From Colivivens sp964537205 (GTDB lineage Bacteria > Bacteroidota > Bacteroidia > Bacteroidales > Bacteroidaceae), in assembly GCA_964537205.1 (NCBI GenBank), contig CAZHZH010000043.1, positions 1-23,580 of the forward strand: a stretch of 23,580 nt of DNA, in the 5' to 3' direction. Under the pieces are notes generated by a model, which was not told the origin of the DNA, did not search any database, and saw only the letters and a program-made list of their open reading frames with translations. This document shows positions 16,242 through 23,580 of this stretch, piece after piece. Every line of letters begins with the position of its first letter. Position 1 is the first letter of the stretch. The translations under genes and the position numbers were made by a program.

Positions 16242-16856
16242 TTATTTTATGTTGAAGTCCAATAATTTCCTTCCTTCGAGGAAACCTTCGAGATGTTGGT
16301 TCTCATGTACGGGTCCGACACCTGCCGGCGTACCCGTATAAATCAAGTCGCCTGTCTTCAAAGTGAAGAACTGGCTTGTGTATGCGATTATCTGGTCGAT
16401 GGAGTGAATCATGCCGCCGGAGAATCCCTCTTGTACCTTGGCACCGTCGATTGTAAGACAGAAGTGCAGGTTGTCCATTGGAGGCAGTTCATCCTTATTC
16501 ACGAAATCACCTATCACTGCCGAACCGTCGAATCCTTTGCATATCTCCCAAGGAAGCCCGTCCTTTCGAAGCCGCTCCTGCAGGTCTCTTGCCGTGAAAT
16601 CTATCCCGAGAGTCAGTGAGTCGTAGTAACGATGGGCGAATCGCTCGCCTATGTTCTTGCCCATCTTGTTTATTCTTACCACAATCTCCGTCTCGTAGTC
16701 GAATCTTTCGGCGAAGTCGGGGACGAAAAAGGGCTTGCCGTCCCTTATCAGTGCCGATTCGGGCTTGGAGAATATCACAGGATCCTGTAATAATAACGTT
16801 TGATGCAACTCTTTATTGTGTTCGGCATAATTCATGCCGACTGCAAGTATTTTCAT
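16242..16856 (-). CDS. Fumarylacetoacetate hydrolase (FAH) family protein
   Basis: The frame is open to 16907, but the family start MKILAVGMNY is at 16856, giving 205 residues and a gap of 17 bases after rseP. FAH-family enzymes hydrolyse or decarboxylate dicarbonyl acids; this short single-domain form resembles acylpyruvases and oxaloacetate decarboxylases. Visible motifs are the metal ligands E55 and E57 in FDYETEIVV, D86 in GIDFTARDLQ, KGFDGSA, and GDLIYTGTPAGVGPV at the C-terminal end of the fold. The substrate is not evident. It sits between rseP and porU, tightly spaced on both sides, so it is part of the operon although its metabolic role has no obvious link to the neighbours. Confidence 0.9.
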   Translation of the reverse strand: MKILAVGMNYAEHNKELHQTLLLQDPVIFSKPESALIRDGKPFFVPDFAERFDYETEIVVRINKMGKNIGERFAHRYYDSLTLGIDFTARDLQERLRKDGLPWEICKGFDGSAVIGDFVNKDELPPMDNLHFCLTIDGAKVQEGFSGGMIHSIDQIIAYTSQFFTLKTGDLIYTGTPAGVGPVHENQHLEGFLEGRKLLDFNIK

Positions 16857-16873
16857 TCTCTGCAACTTTGTGT

Positions 16874-18418
16874 TTACAATCCGAACAATCGCGTGATGTC
16901 GTTCCACGTGGCGAAAATCAGCAATGCTATAATAAGCATGAAACCGATATACTGGGCCCTCTCAAGCACTTTGTCACTTGGTTTCCTGCGTGTGATTATC
17001 TCGTACAAGGCGAATACGGCGTGTCCGCCGTCAAGTGCGGGGATAGGCAGCAGGTTCATCACGCCCAACGCTATCGAAAGCAATGCGGTGAGCAACCAGA
17101 ATTTTTGCCAGTTCCATGTTTCCGGGAATATATTTGTTATTCCGATGACCCCCGAAACGCTCTTCGCCCCTTGTGCGGTGAACACGTACTTCAAGTCGTT
17201 CACGTAGCTGGCGAGTTTGTCCCAGCCCGAGGCTATACCTGCGGGAATGCTTTCCAACAGTCCGTATTGCTTGTTGGTTATCTTGTAGTCTGGTATTTTG
17301 TTTTGGAATCCGAGCGTGAACTCAGAAGTCAGGACTACATTCATCGTATCGGAGCCGTTCACCACCAGCGACACACTCCGCTGCCTCAAGCTGTCTGCCG
17401 CTGTTGAGTTTTCGTTAAGGGAGGACTTAAGCGACGCCATAAAATACACGATGTCGTTGTAGCTTTCTATTTTCTCCCCGTTAATCTCGTCAATCACGTC
17501 ATGGGGCTTGAGTCCCGCCTCAGCCGCCGGTGAGCCTTCCACAATACTGTCGATATTGAGCGGGATCAGCAAGTCTGCGTATGGAGGCATGCTTTGTATC
17601 ATTTCGAGCATGTTCATATCCGACGGCATGCTGATGTTGACTTCCTTTTTATTTCTCAAAACGGTAACCTCACTTGAGTTCGATATGTCCCTCAGTACAT
17701 TCATGTCCCAGGTTTTCACTTCATTGCCGTCCGTCTTGATGATGATATCGCCGTCCTCGAACCCGTCGGCCTTTGCGACCTCATTGAATTTCAGCCCGTA
17801 GGTGATGTCCGTCGGCTTGACATAGCTTTCCCCCCACGTGTAGAGTACACCCATGTAAATGACGAATGCGGTGATGAAGTTCATCAATATGCCGCCGAGC
17901 ATCACAAGCAGGCGTTGCCAGGCGGGTTTCGTTCGGAACTCCCACGGTTTCGGTTCGGACGACAGTTCTTGCTTTGACTCGTCGATCATTCCCGAGATGT
18001 TCACATATCCGCCGAGCGGCAGCCATCCTATGCCATATTCCGTAGCATAGTCGGGTTGTTTCATCTCCTCTTCCTGTATTTTTTCAAGATTGTGCTCCCA
18101 CTTGCAGAACTGCACCTTTCCCTTGTTGATTAAAATCACGGAGAAGGCACTCACTGTGTAGTCGGGCTGGCCGGTTCCTTCGTTGTTGCCTGCGTCTTTT
18201 ATCCTCGTGTATTTTAGTATCGACCATTTTCCCTTTCTGTACGTCAGGAATGCGAACTGCGGTCTTGGTACCACAATCGGGAAGTCGAAAAACAAATAAA
18301 ATTTCTCAACTCTGATCTTGAACAACTTGGCAAACAGGAAATGGCCGCCTTCATGCAATACTATAAGCAAGCTGAACGCCGCTATCACTTGTGCTATCTT
18401 TATAAGTACTACTTCCAT
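16874..18418 (-). CDS. rseP: Site-2 intramembrane metalloprotease RseP (M50)
   Basis: This 514-residue inner-membrane zinc protease cleaves transmembrane substrates such as anti-sigma factors and remnant signal peptides. The zinc motif H22-E-G-G-H26 lies in the first membrane segment, and the third ligand is in LLPIPALDGGH near the C-terminus. PDZ-like domains lie between (about residues 215-360, with GSPAAEAGLKPHDVIDEINGE). Membrane segments are near 8-30, 175-195, 440-460 and 490-510. It is longer than usual (about 450 residues). The extra length is mainly an insertion between YLFFDF (residue 46) and TEYGIGWLPLGGYV (from 126), which are close together in other Bacteroidetes proteins. It follows dxr by 46 bases, the common dxr-rseP order. 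Confidence 0.93.
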   Translation of the reverse strand: MEVVLIKIAQVIAAFSLLIVLHEGGHFLFAKLFKIRVEKFYLFFDFPIVVPRPQFAFLTYRKGKWSILKYTRIKDAGNNEGTGQPDYTVSAFSVILINKGKVQFCKWEHNLEKIQEEEMKQPDYATEYGIGWLPLGGYVNISGMIDESKQELSSEPKPWEFRTKPAWQRLLVMLGGILMNFITAFVIYMGVLYTWGESYVKPTDITYGLKFNEVAKADGFEDGDIIIKTDGNEVKTWDMNVLRDISNSSEVTVLRNKKEVNISMPSDMNMLEMIQSMPPYADLLIPLNIDSIVEGSPAAEAGLKPHDVIDEINGEKIESYNDIVYFMASLKSSLNENSTAADSLRQRSVSLVVNGSDTMNVVLTSEFTLGFQNKIPDYKITNKQYGLLESIPAGIASGWDKLASYVNDLKYVFTAQGAKSVSGVIGITNIFPETWNWQKFWLLTALLSIALGVMNLLPIPALDGGHAVFALYEIITRRKPSDKVLERAQYIGFMLIIALLIFATWNDITRLFGL

Positions 18419-18464
18419 GTATTTCTTTTATGTGTAATGGTTTCTATTGTTGAATACGTGTGAA

Positions 18465-19613
18465 TTATAATAATGTCGTCGCAAATTGTCTTGTCTCTTT
18501 GTCTGTCGCCAAATAGGTTTCCAACTCTGAGTCGTTGGAGAACGGCATGTGCTCCATCGCCTGCTCGATAATCTCACTTATCCGGTGGAACGAAATGCGG
18601 CCTTCGATGAACGCGCGGTTGGCCACCTCATTGGCGGCGTTCACGATGCAAGGCATGTTGCCTCCCTTGTCCAGTGCCTCGTATGCCAAAGCGAGACAGC
18701 GGAAGCGTTCCGTATCAGGCTTTTCAAACGTCAGATCCTTTATTTTGAAGAAATCAAGCCGGTCGAACGATGCCTTCAGGCGTCTCGGATAGCTGAAGGC
18801 GTATTGTATAGGCAACCGCATGTCCGGCACTCCCAATTGAGCCTTCACCGCGCCGTCCTCAAACTGCACCATGGAATGTATGACCGACTGCGGATGTACC
18901 ACGACCTGTATTTGCTCAGGTTTTACGCCGAACAGCCATTTTGCTTCGATCACCTCGAAGCCCTTGTTCATTAGTGTGGCCGAGTCAATTGTTATCTTCG
19001 CCCCCATATTCCACGTAGGATGAGCGAGCGCGTGGGCCTTTGTGGCGTTTTTCAGTTCCTCCGCGGACAACAGGCGGAATGGTCCGCCACTGCACGTGAG
19101 CAATATCTTCTCAATACGGTTGCCCGGCTCAAGGCACTGGAATATCGCCGAATGCTCGCTGTCAACAGGCAATATCGGAACCTTATACTCTGCGGCAAGT
19201 CTGTTGATCAGTTCGCCTGCGACCACAAGGGTCTCTTTGTTCGCCAATGCGATGACCTTGCCCGACTTTATGGCACTGATGGTCGGTTTCAGTCCGGCAA
19301 ACCCGACCATTGAAGCCAGTACTACGTCCACATTATCATCCTGCACAACCTGGCACAAGGCTTCGGCGCCTGCATACACTTTTATCGGCAGATCTTCCAG
19401 CGCGGCTTTCACCTTGTTATAATGAGCCTCATTTGCTATCACCACGGCTTCGGGTCTGAATTTGCGCGCCTGGCTGACAAGCAAGTCGGCGTTGTTGTTA
19501 GCGGTAAGCACATACGCCTCGTATAGCTGGCACTGTTCTTCGATAACTTGCAACGCCTGTGTCCCTATGGAACCAGTTGAGCCTAATATGGCGATCCTTT
19601 TCCTCTCGTTCAT
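18465..19613 (-). CDS. dxr: 1-deoxy-D-xylulose 5-phosphate reductoisomerase
   Basis: This 382-residue NADPH-dependent enzyme makes 2-C-methyl-D-erythritol 4-phosphate, the first committed MEP-pathway step and the target of fosmidomycin. The NADPH-binding motif GSTGSIG is at residues 11-17. LANKETLVVAGE, the metal-binding D151 and E153 in PVDSEHSAIFQCL, and HPTWNMGAKITIDSATLMNKGFEVIEA (a conserved active-site region) are all intact. Its ATG overlaps the rimM stop codon in an ATGA arrangement, which indicates translational coupling. rseP follows downstream. Confidence 0.97.
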   Translation of the reverse strand: MNERKRIAILGSTGSIGTQALQVIEEQCQLYEAYVLTANNNADLLVSQARKFRPEAVVIANEAHYNKVKAALEDLPIKVYAGAEALCQVVQDDNVDVVLASMVGFAGLKPTISAIKSGKVIALANKETLVVAGELINRLAAEYKVPILPVDSEHSAIFQCLEPGNRIEKILLTCSGGPFRLLSAEELKNATKAHALAHPTWNMGAKITIDSATLMNKGFEVIEAKWLFGVKPEQIQVVVHPQSVIHSMVQFEDGAVKAQLGVPDMRLPIQYAFSYPRRLKASFDRLDFFKIKDLTFEKPDTERFRCLALAYEALDKGGNMPCIVNAANEVANRAFIEGRISFHRISEIIEQAMEHMPFSNDSELETYLATDKETRQFATTLL

Positions 19614-20134
19614 AAGTTCAGAAGACCTTCCGGCAGGTCCATTTCCATTATTTTGTTCTTTTGATTAATGTCATTAATGAATTCCTCATGGGCGGGAATG
19701 AGTATTTCCTCCGCAGTGCCGTCACGCTTGACGACGAACAACCAGTTGTCGGTACTCACATCCGTGTCTACAATCTCGCCTATCACCGTTCCGTCGGGTT
19801 TCTTTATTGTGAAACCGACAAAAAAGTCCAACGACACCTCGTCCTGACTGCCTCGCCCTGCATATTTTCTCTCAAAGTACACGTCAGCCCCGACAATCCG
19901 ACGTGCCGCCTCCACCGAGTCTACATCCTCAAACTTCACTATTGCCGACGAATCGCTCTTGAAGCGATATTCCTCTATGAAGAACGGAACAAGTATGCCA
20001 TCGATTTCACAAATGAGATACGGGCAGCCGACATTGTCGAATATGTCGTCGGTGAAGTTGAACACGACCTCTCCTCCGAGACCGTGGGGTCTGCCGATGC
20101 GTCCAATCTTATATGTGTCTTCTTTCTTTATCAT
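19610..20134 (-). CDS. rimM: Ribosome maturation factor RimM
   Basis: This 174-residue protein assists maturation of the 30S subunit, binding ribosomal protein S19. The N-terminal domain shows KIGRIGRPHGLGGEVVFNF and the SVEAARRIVGADVYF element. The C-terminal PRC-barrel domain includes LDFFVGFTIKKPDGTVIGEI and ends with AHEEFINDIN and MDLPEGLL. Length is normal. It begins 40 bases after murA and overlaps dxr by four bases. In many bacteria rimM is next to rpsP and trmD; here it lies between murA and dxr. Confidence 0.95.
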   Translation of the reverse strand: MIKKEDTYKIGRIGRPHGLGGEVVFNFTDDIFDNVGCPYLICEIDGILVPFFIEEYRFKSDSSAIVKFEDVDSVEAARRIVGADVYFERKYAGRGSQDEVSLDFFVGFTIKKPDGTVIGEIVDTDVSTDNWLFVVKRDGTAEEILIPAHEEFINDINQKNKIMEMDLPEGLLNL

Positions 20135-20174
20135 ATTCCGCTCTCATTGCATTATCCGACATGCATCCGACTCA

Positions 20175-21482
20175 CTATTCCACACGCTCAATCCTCGCCC
20201 CCAAGGCATTCAACCGGCGTTCGATATCCTCGTAACCACGGTCAATCTGCTCGATATTGCTTATTTGGCTCGTCCCGTCCGCGCTCATGGTGGCGATCAG
20301 CAACGCTATTCCCGCACGTATGTCGGGCGACGACATGCGCGAGCCCCTGAGCTTTTTCTTCTGGTTGTGTCCTATGACCACCGCCCTGTGCGGGTCGCAC
20401 AGTATGATTTGGGCTCCCATGTCAATCAACTTGTCAACGAAGAACAACCGGCTCTCAAACATTTTCTGATGGATGAGCACCGACCCGTGCGCCTGTGTGG
20501 CCGTGACGAGCAACACGCTGAGCAGGTCGGGAGTCAGTCCGGGCCATGGTGCGTCGGCGAACGACAACATGCTCCCGTCCATGAAATTGCACACCTCGTA
20601 GTGTTCTTGCCGGGGAATGTGCAAATCATCACCCGCCTGGTCGATGATTATTCCCAGCTTGCGGAATGCGTTCGGGATTATGCCCAGGTTGGCGTGCGAC
20701 ACATTCTTGATAGTAATGTCACTTCCCGTCATAGCTGCCATTCCTATAAACGAACCTATTTCAATCATGTCGGGCTGAATCTCATGAGTGGTTCCATGCA
20801 GTTCCCCGACGCCCTCGATGGTAAGCAGGTTCGACGAAATGCCAGATATCCTCGCTCCCATCCGGTTCAGCATCTTGCACAGCTGCTGGATATACGGTTC
20901 GCATGCGGCGTTGTAGACTTGTGTCGTACCGTCGGCCAACACCGCCGCCATGATGATGTTCGCCGTGCCTGTGACCGACGCTTCTTCAAGCAGCATGTAT
21001 TTGCCCTTGAGGTTGTGAGCCTCTATCTCATATATGTCCCTCGCTCCGTTGTGGACAAACGTGGCTCCCAGTTCCTTGATGCCTGTGAAATGTGTGTCAA
21101 GCCGCCTGCGCCCTATCTGGTCTCCGCCGGGCTTTGCTATATAAGCCTTATGGAACCTGCCCAAAAGCGGACCGAGCAACATGACTGACCCACGCAGTTT
21201 TGAGCATTCGTGCATGAACTCGTCGCTCTGCAGATAGTCCATGTTCAGTTCCTTCGCCTGGAACGTCCACGTGTGGCCGTCTCCATGCCGCACGTCCACC
21301 CCCATGCTGCTCAAGAGCATGATAAGGTTGTTTACGTCGAGTATGTCTGGAATGTTGTATATTGTCACCGGCTCGCTCGTAAGCAGGGTGCAGCAAATCA
21401 CTTCCAACGCTTCGTTTTTCGCGCCTTGCGGAGTGATTTCCCCGTGCATCGTATGTCCGCCTTCAATTATGAACGAAGCCAT
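20175..21482 (-). CDS. murA: UDP-N-acetylglucosamine 1-carboxyvinyltransferase
   Basis: This enzyme transfers enolpyruvate from PEP to UDP-GlcNAc, the first committed step of peptidoglycan synthesis. The frame extends to 21533, but the family N-terminus MASFIIEGGH starts at 21482, one base after the stop of the DUF4290 gene, giving 435 residues. K22 and N23 (GAKN) bind substrate. The catalytic loop reads PGGDQIGRRRLDTH, so residue 121 is Asp where E. coli has Cys115. Asp at this position is known in several fosfomycin-insensitive MurA enzymes, and the change still allows catalysis. The second half includes TPDLLSVLLV and MFESRLFFVDKLIDMGA, which are normal. The gene is coupled to DUF4290 upstream, with rimM downstream. 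Confidence 0.96.
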   Translation of the reverse strand: MASFIIEGGHTMHGEITPQGAKNEALEVICCTLLTSEPVTIYNIPDILDVNNLIMLLSSMGVDVRHGDGHTWTFQAKELNMDYLQSDEFMHECSKLRGSVMLLGPLLGRFHKAYIAKPGGDQIGRRRLDTHFTGIKELGATFVHNGARDIYEIEAHNLKGKYMLLEEASVTGTANIIMAAVLADGTTQVYNAACEPYIQQLCKMLNRMGARISGISSNLLTIEGVGELHGTTHEIQPDMIEIGSFIGMAAMTGSDITIKNVSHANLGIIPNAFRKLGIIIDQAGDDLHIPRQEHYEVCNFMDGSMLSFADAPWPGLTPDLLSVLLVTATQAHGSVLIHQKMFESRLFFVDKLIDMGAQIILCDPHRAVVIGHNQKKKLRGSRMSSPDIRAGIALLIATMSADGTSQISNIEQIDRGYEDIERRLNALGARIERVE

Positions 21483-21483
21483 G

Positions 21484-22083
21484 TCACTTCTTCTTTTTCT
21501 TTTTTCCGGTGCCGGTCTGCTGTATTTCCGCAAGCACCTGCTTGTCGCTCATCAGGTCGAGTTCAGACGGCAGCACTGCCACCTTCTGGTCGGTGTATTC
21601 CGCCAAGTCGTCGACTACTTTCTCGTCGCTCAGCGCGTTTGCGTTCCAGTTCGCCAAGTCGCGCTTCATTTGGTTGGCCACCAGTTCTGTAAGTTTGTTC
21701 CTCTTCTCTCCCGGCTCCATTTCCGCCAGCTTCTTTGTCAGGCGTTCCACGAGCAGTCCGTAATGCCTTTTCTTTATTCTCTGCTGCGGATATGGAACCC
21801 GTTCCCGCTTTTGCTCCTGTTCGTCCGCATGCTGTATTTCCACCGGATAATCAATGTCGAGCTTATAGCCTGAAATCAAAGCCAGGTGATTCCACAGCTT
21901 TTGGAAGAAATCCTCTTCATTGCCGTCGAACTTCTGGATGTTCGCCATAAGGTCGATGATGGTGTACGCGCAACGTTGGCGTTCGCCCCTATCCTCTATC
22001 GTCATGGCGTATTCCACCATGTCTTGAATGCAACGCCCGTACTCGGGCAAGACCAGTTTTGATCTTTGTGTATTGTAGTCCAT
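21484..22083 (-). CDS. DUF4290 domain protein
   Basis: This 199-residue protein matches the Bacteroidetes-specific DUF4290 family. It begins MDYNTQRSKLVLPEYGR and continues with IQDMVEYA, LMANIQKFDG and LWNHLALISGYKLDIDYP. It is probably helical and cytoplasmic, with no signal peptide or membrane segment. The C-terminus ends in six consecutive lysines (GTGKKKKKK), which could bind nucleic acid or acidic lipid. Its stop is one base from the murA start, so the two are translationally linked. The function of the family is unknown to me; its steady position before murA suggests a role tied to cell-wall synthesis or division, but that is inference. Confidence 0.88.
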   Translation of the reverse strand: MDYNTQRSKLVLPEYGRCIQDMVEYAMTIEDRGERQRCAYTIIDLMANIQKFDGNEEDFFQKLWNHLALISGYKLDIDYPVEIQHADEQEQKRERVPYPQQRIKKRHYGLLVERLTKKLAEMEPGEKRNKLTELVANQMKRDLANWNANALSDEKVVDDLAEYTDQKVAVLPSELDLMSDKQVLAEIQQTGTGKKKKKK

Positions 22084-22157
22084 TTCCGTATTGTTATCTT
22101 TCTGTCTCTTCTATGTTTATACAAGCTCTTGCATGCTTTCATTGTAACTGATAGTTG

Positions 22158-22187
22158 CAAAGATGCTAATTTTTAAGCAATTCACAA
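22158..22187 (-). promoter_or_regulatory. Candidate promoter for the DUF4290-murA-...-ispF operon
   Basis: Read on the minus strand, TTG (22187-22185) is followed 19 bases later by CATCTTTG (22165-22158), one mismatch from TAnnTTTG. It overlaps the end of tsaB, and the DUF4290 ATG is about 70 bases downstream. This is the only candidate promoter I found for the cluster. Confidence 0.4.
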
Positions 22188-22864
22188 CGACCCTTGACCG
22201 CTATAAAGTCCTTGAGGTAGAACGGCTCGAAATAAGCGACGTCTTGAAACTCGCCTCGTGCATGCGCCTTCTCCGCCAATGGGGCCATCCATTTCGCCAT
22301 CGGCTTCACCCCGTCTATGAAACGCGCATTCGGATGATCGATTACCTGCATGCACTTTGCCGCTCCGTTGCCGAAGAAATACACGGGACACCGCCCCAGT
22401 TGGGCGGAAAACGAAGCCGCGTCTACCTTCACTGCCATGGTGTCGGTAACATGAGTGAGGGCGCGTGTGAACAACGCCGTATATACTTCCATTCTGCGCG
22501 CGTCTATCATCGGGCAGAGCAACGCATCGTCCGGAAGCTCCTCGTGCAGCAGCACTGGTACGCACATCAGCTCCAATGTCGGTATTGATATCAAATGCAG
22601 ATCGCGCGCGTAGCACACCCCCTTCGCCACGCTGACTCCTATCCTGAGCCCTGTGTAGCTGCCCGGACCCGAACTGACTGCCACGGCGTCAAACGGTATC
22701 GCGTGATTGTCGGTGAACGAAAGGGCTTCGTCAACCATTCCACCAATCAGCTGGGAATGCGACAGACCTTCCTGCTCTTCCTTGCTGAATATCACTTGCC
22801 CGTCTTGGCTGACCGCCACCGAACAGGCATCCGTTGATGTTTCTATATGAAGTATGCAAGACAT
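22166..22864 (-). CDS. tsaB: tRNA threonylcarbamoyladenosine biosynthesis protein TsaB
   Basis: TsaB dimerises with TsaD and, with TsaE, helps install t6A at position 37 of ANN-decoding tRNAs. The sequence has the ASKHA-fold start MSCILHIETSTDACSVAV and the signature SSGPGSYTGLRIGVSVAKG around residues 67-85. The C-terminal half is weakly conserved, as usual. An ATG two codons upstream (22870) is also possible; the chosen start matches the usual N-terminus MSxILxIETS. A -7 box ends only about 14 bases before the first ATG, so the transcript has a very short leader. It is a separate gene between recQ and the DUF4290 cluster. Confidence 0.93.
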   Translation of the reverse strand: MSCILHIETSTDACSVAVSQDGQVIFSKEEQEGLSHSQLIGGMVDEALSFTDNHAIPFDAVAVSSGPGSYTGLRIGVSVAKGVCYARDLHLISIPTLELMCVPVLLHEELPDDALLCPMIDARRMEVYTALFTRALTHVTDTMAVKVDAASFSAQLGRCPVYFFGNGAAKCMQVIDHPNARFIDGVKPMAKWMAPLAEKAHARGEFQDVAYFEPFYLKDFIAVKGRCELLKN

Positions 22865-22883
22865 AATCATCCAAATTACTCTG

Positions 22884-22891
22884 CAAAGTTA
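22884..22891 (-). promoter_or_regulatory. Bacteroidetes -7 box for tsaB
   Basis: On the minus strand the sequence is TAACTTTG followed by CAG, a TAnnTTTG match. No clear -33 element was found. The expected start site is only about 10-15 bases before the tsaB ATG. Confidence 0.5.
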
Positions 22892-22970
22892 CAACAAATT
22901 ATTTGTATGACACGATGAATTGGCAGAAATATTCCGATTGCCGGCCACCCGGCGCACATTATTTTGATTA

Positions 22971-23068
22971 GAGTGCAGGGGAAAGCTGATGCGAACCCCG
23001 CAGTGTTGTCACCATGCCTGACCCCGATGCTTCAGCACGCACCGTAAGAAAGAGCATGGGAAACAGCA
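22971..23068 (+). promoter_or_regulatory. Possible decayed cobalamin-riboswitch-like element
   Basis: The roughly 200-base gap between recQ and tsaB holds a GC-rich block that resembles parts of a cobalamin riboswitch on the plus strand, in order. These are GGGGAA (22978-22983), GATGCGAA (22988-22995), CCCCGCAGTGTTGTCACC (22996-23013), and CATGGGAAACAGC near 23055. Possible stems are GGGG/CCCC (22978-22981 with 22996-22999) and CCATGC/GCATGG (23012-23017 with 23054-23059). The arms of the expected hairpins look shortened and no B12 box (AGnCnGGAGACC-like) follows. Reading plus, it would run into the 3' end of recQ. I infer a remnant at best, and it may be coincidence. Confidence 0.3.
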
Positions 23069-23071
23069 TCT

Positions 23072-23580
23072 CTATGTGGTTTCCGGGAAGCTTGCGCTTG
23101 AATCAGAAAGGTACCGCTTTATAGCATCAACGAAGCGTTCGCCAAACAGATTGCATTTATGTTCGCCGATGCCGAATGTATTCCCAAAATCTTCAGTAGT
23201 TACAGGCTTATTCGCAGCCAAAGCGTGAAGCGTACGATCGGACATGATTACAAAAGCCGGACAACGTCTCTCCCGTGCGATTTCCAAGCGGAGTTCACGC
23301 AGCTTGTTGAACAAGAGTGAATCTTCCTGCCTGTCTTCGCCAACCTGGGTTACAAACAAGTCCTTTTGCCTGCTGTCGCGTTTCGTCTTTACACGATAGT
23401 CCTCCCTGACTATCACCGCCAGTTGAGCGTTGCGGTTCCCATGCAGGACTTCATTACCAAGCCGTGTAATTCTCAAATGCTGATTCTCTTTATAGTCTAT
23501 CTCAATGAAACCCATCTGAAGCATTTGCAACAAATAATCATGCCAATCACGATAAGAGATGTCACGTCCGACCCCAAACG
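23072..23580 (-). CDS. recQ: ATP-dependent DNA helicase RecQ, C-terminal part (cut by window edge)
   Basis: Only the last ~169 residues are present; the frame stays open to the right edge, so the gene continues outside. The visible part begins FGVGRDISYRDWHDYLLQMLQMGFIEI in two stretches typical of the RecQ RQC winged-helix domain (GRDISY, then the YLLQMLQMGF helix). An HRDC domain follows (about 23075-23290), with LFNKLRELRLEIARERRCPAFVIMSD, TLHALA and FGIGEHKCNLFGERFVDAI. HRDC helps bind DNA structures during repair and recombination fork processing. It ends in a short Ser-rich tail. The internal start codons in this frame are not real gene starts. Confidence 0.93.
   Translation of the reverse strand, partial: FGVGRDISYRDWHDYLLQMLQMGFIEIDYKENQHLRITRLGNEVLHGNRNAQLAVIVREDYRVKTKRDSRQKDLFVTQVGEDRQEDSLLFNKLRELRLEIARERRCPAFVIMSDRTLHALAANKPVTTEDFGNTFGIGEHKCNLFGERFVDAIKRYLSDSSASFPETT

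Noticed and set aside
19959..21188. A 409-codon plus-strand open frame
   Set aside because: It is antisense to rimM and murA, is rich in Arg/His/Val as expected from the reverse of GC-biased coding sequence, and has no domain.
22940..22953. GCCGG-CCAC-CCGGC hairpin as a recQ terminator
   Set aside because: The stem is only 5 bp and no T-run follows on the minus strand, so termination is not supported.
22971..23068. A signal recognition particle RNA or other housekeeping RNA between recQ and tsaB
   Set aside because: The GGAAGG-type loop and AGCA motif of SRP RNA are absent on both strands, and no tmRNA or RNase P landmarks are seen.

Overview
The window looks like a chromosomal segment of a Bacteroidales bacterium, most likely Prevotella or a close relative. 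Four things point there. Bacteroidetes-type promoters (TAnnTTTG -7 boxes, once with TTTG 19 bases upstream) precede several genes. A type IX secretion pair (PorU/PorV) sits beside ispF. There is a DUF4290-murA-rimM-dxr-rseP cluster. There is also an outer-membrane barrel receptor with a carboxypeptidase-like N-terminal domain. No tRNA, rRNA, CRISPR array, transposase or phage gene was seen.

Left part (1-4350). A Nudix hydrolase and a secreted GH51 arabinofuranosidase lie on the minus strand, divergent from mltG (endolytic murein transglycosylase), with two back-to-back promoters between them. Next, on the plus strand, is a group-1/2 sigma-70-type sigma factor that differs from the usual Bacteroidetes housekeeping RpoD at many positions. 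It is preceded by a textbook sigma-54 (-24/-12) promoter and followed by a strong terminator.

Middle (4351-10960). The plus strand carries a small lipoprotein with its own promoter, a DHA2-type MFS exporter and a maltose/galactoside-type acetyltransferase. A 17-bp-stem terminator separates these from a large minus-strand TonB-receptor-like barrel protein. A secreted MORN-repeat protein diverges from it.

Right part (10960-22083). A probable 11-kb minus-strand operon runs DUF4290 - murA - rimM - dxr - rseP - FAH-family hydrolase - porU - porV - ispF, with gaps of about 50 bp or less except about 100 bp between porU and porV. It combines peptidoglycan precursor synthesis, the MEP isoprenoid pathway (dxr and ispF), a site-2 protease and T9SS cargo attachment, so it is an envelope-biogenesis cluster. 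Upstream are tsaB (tRNA t6A synthesis) and the 3' end of recQ, which is cut by the window edge.

Most of the window is conserved core genome. The most unusual signals are the sigma-54 promoter in front of a divergent sigma-70-family gene (a possible sigma cascade), a possible decayed cobalamin riboswitch between recQ and tsaB, a long insertion in RseP, and Asp in place of the catalytic Cys in MurA. No wholly new multi-gene system could be supported.
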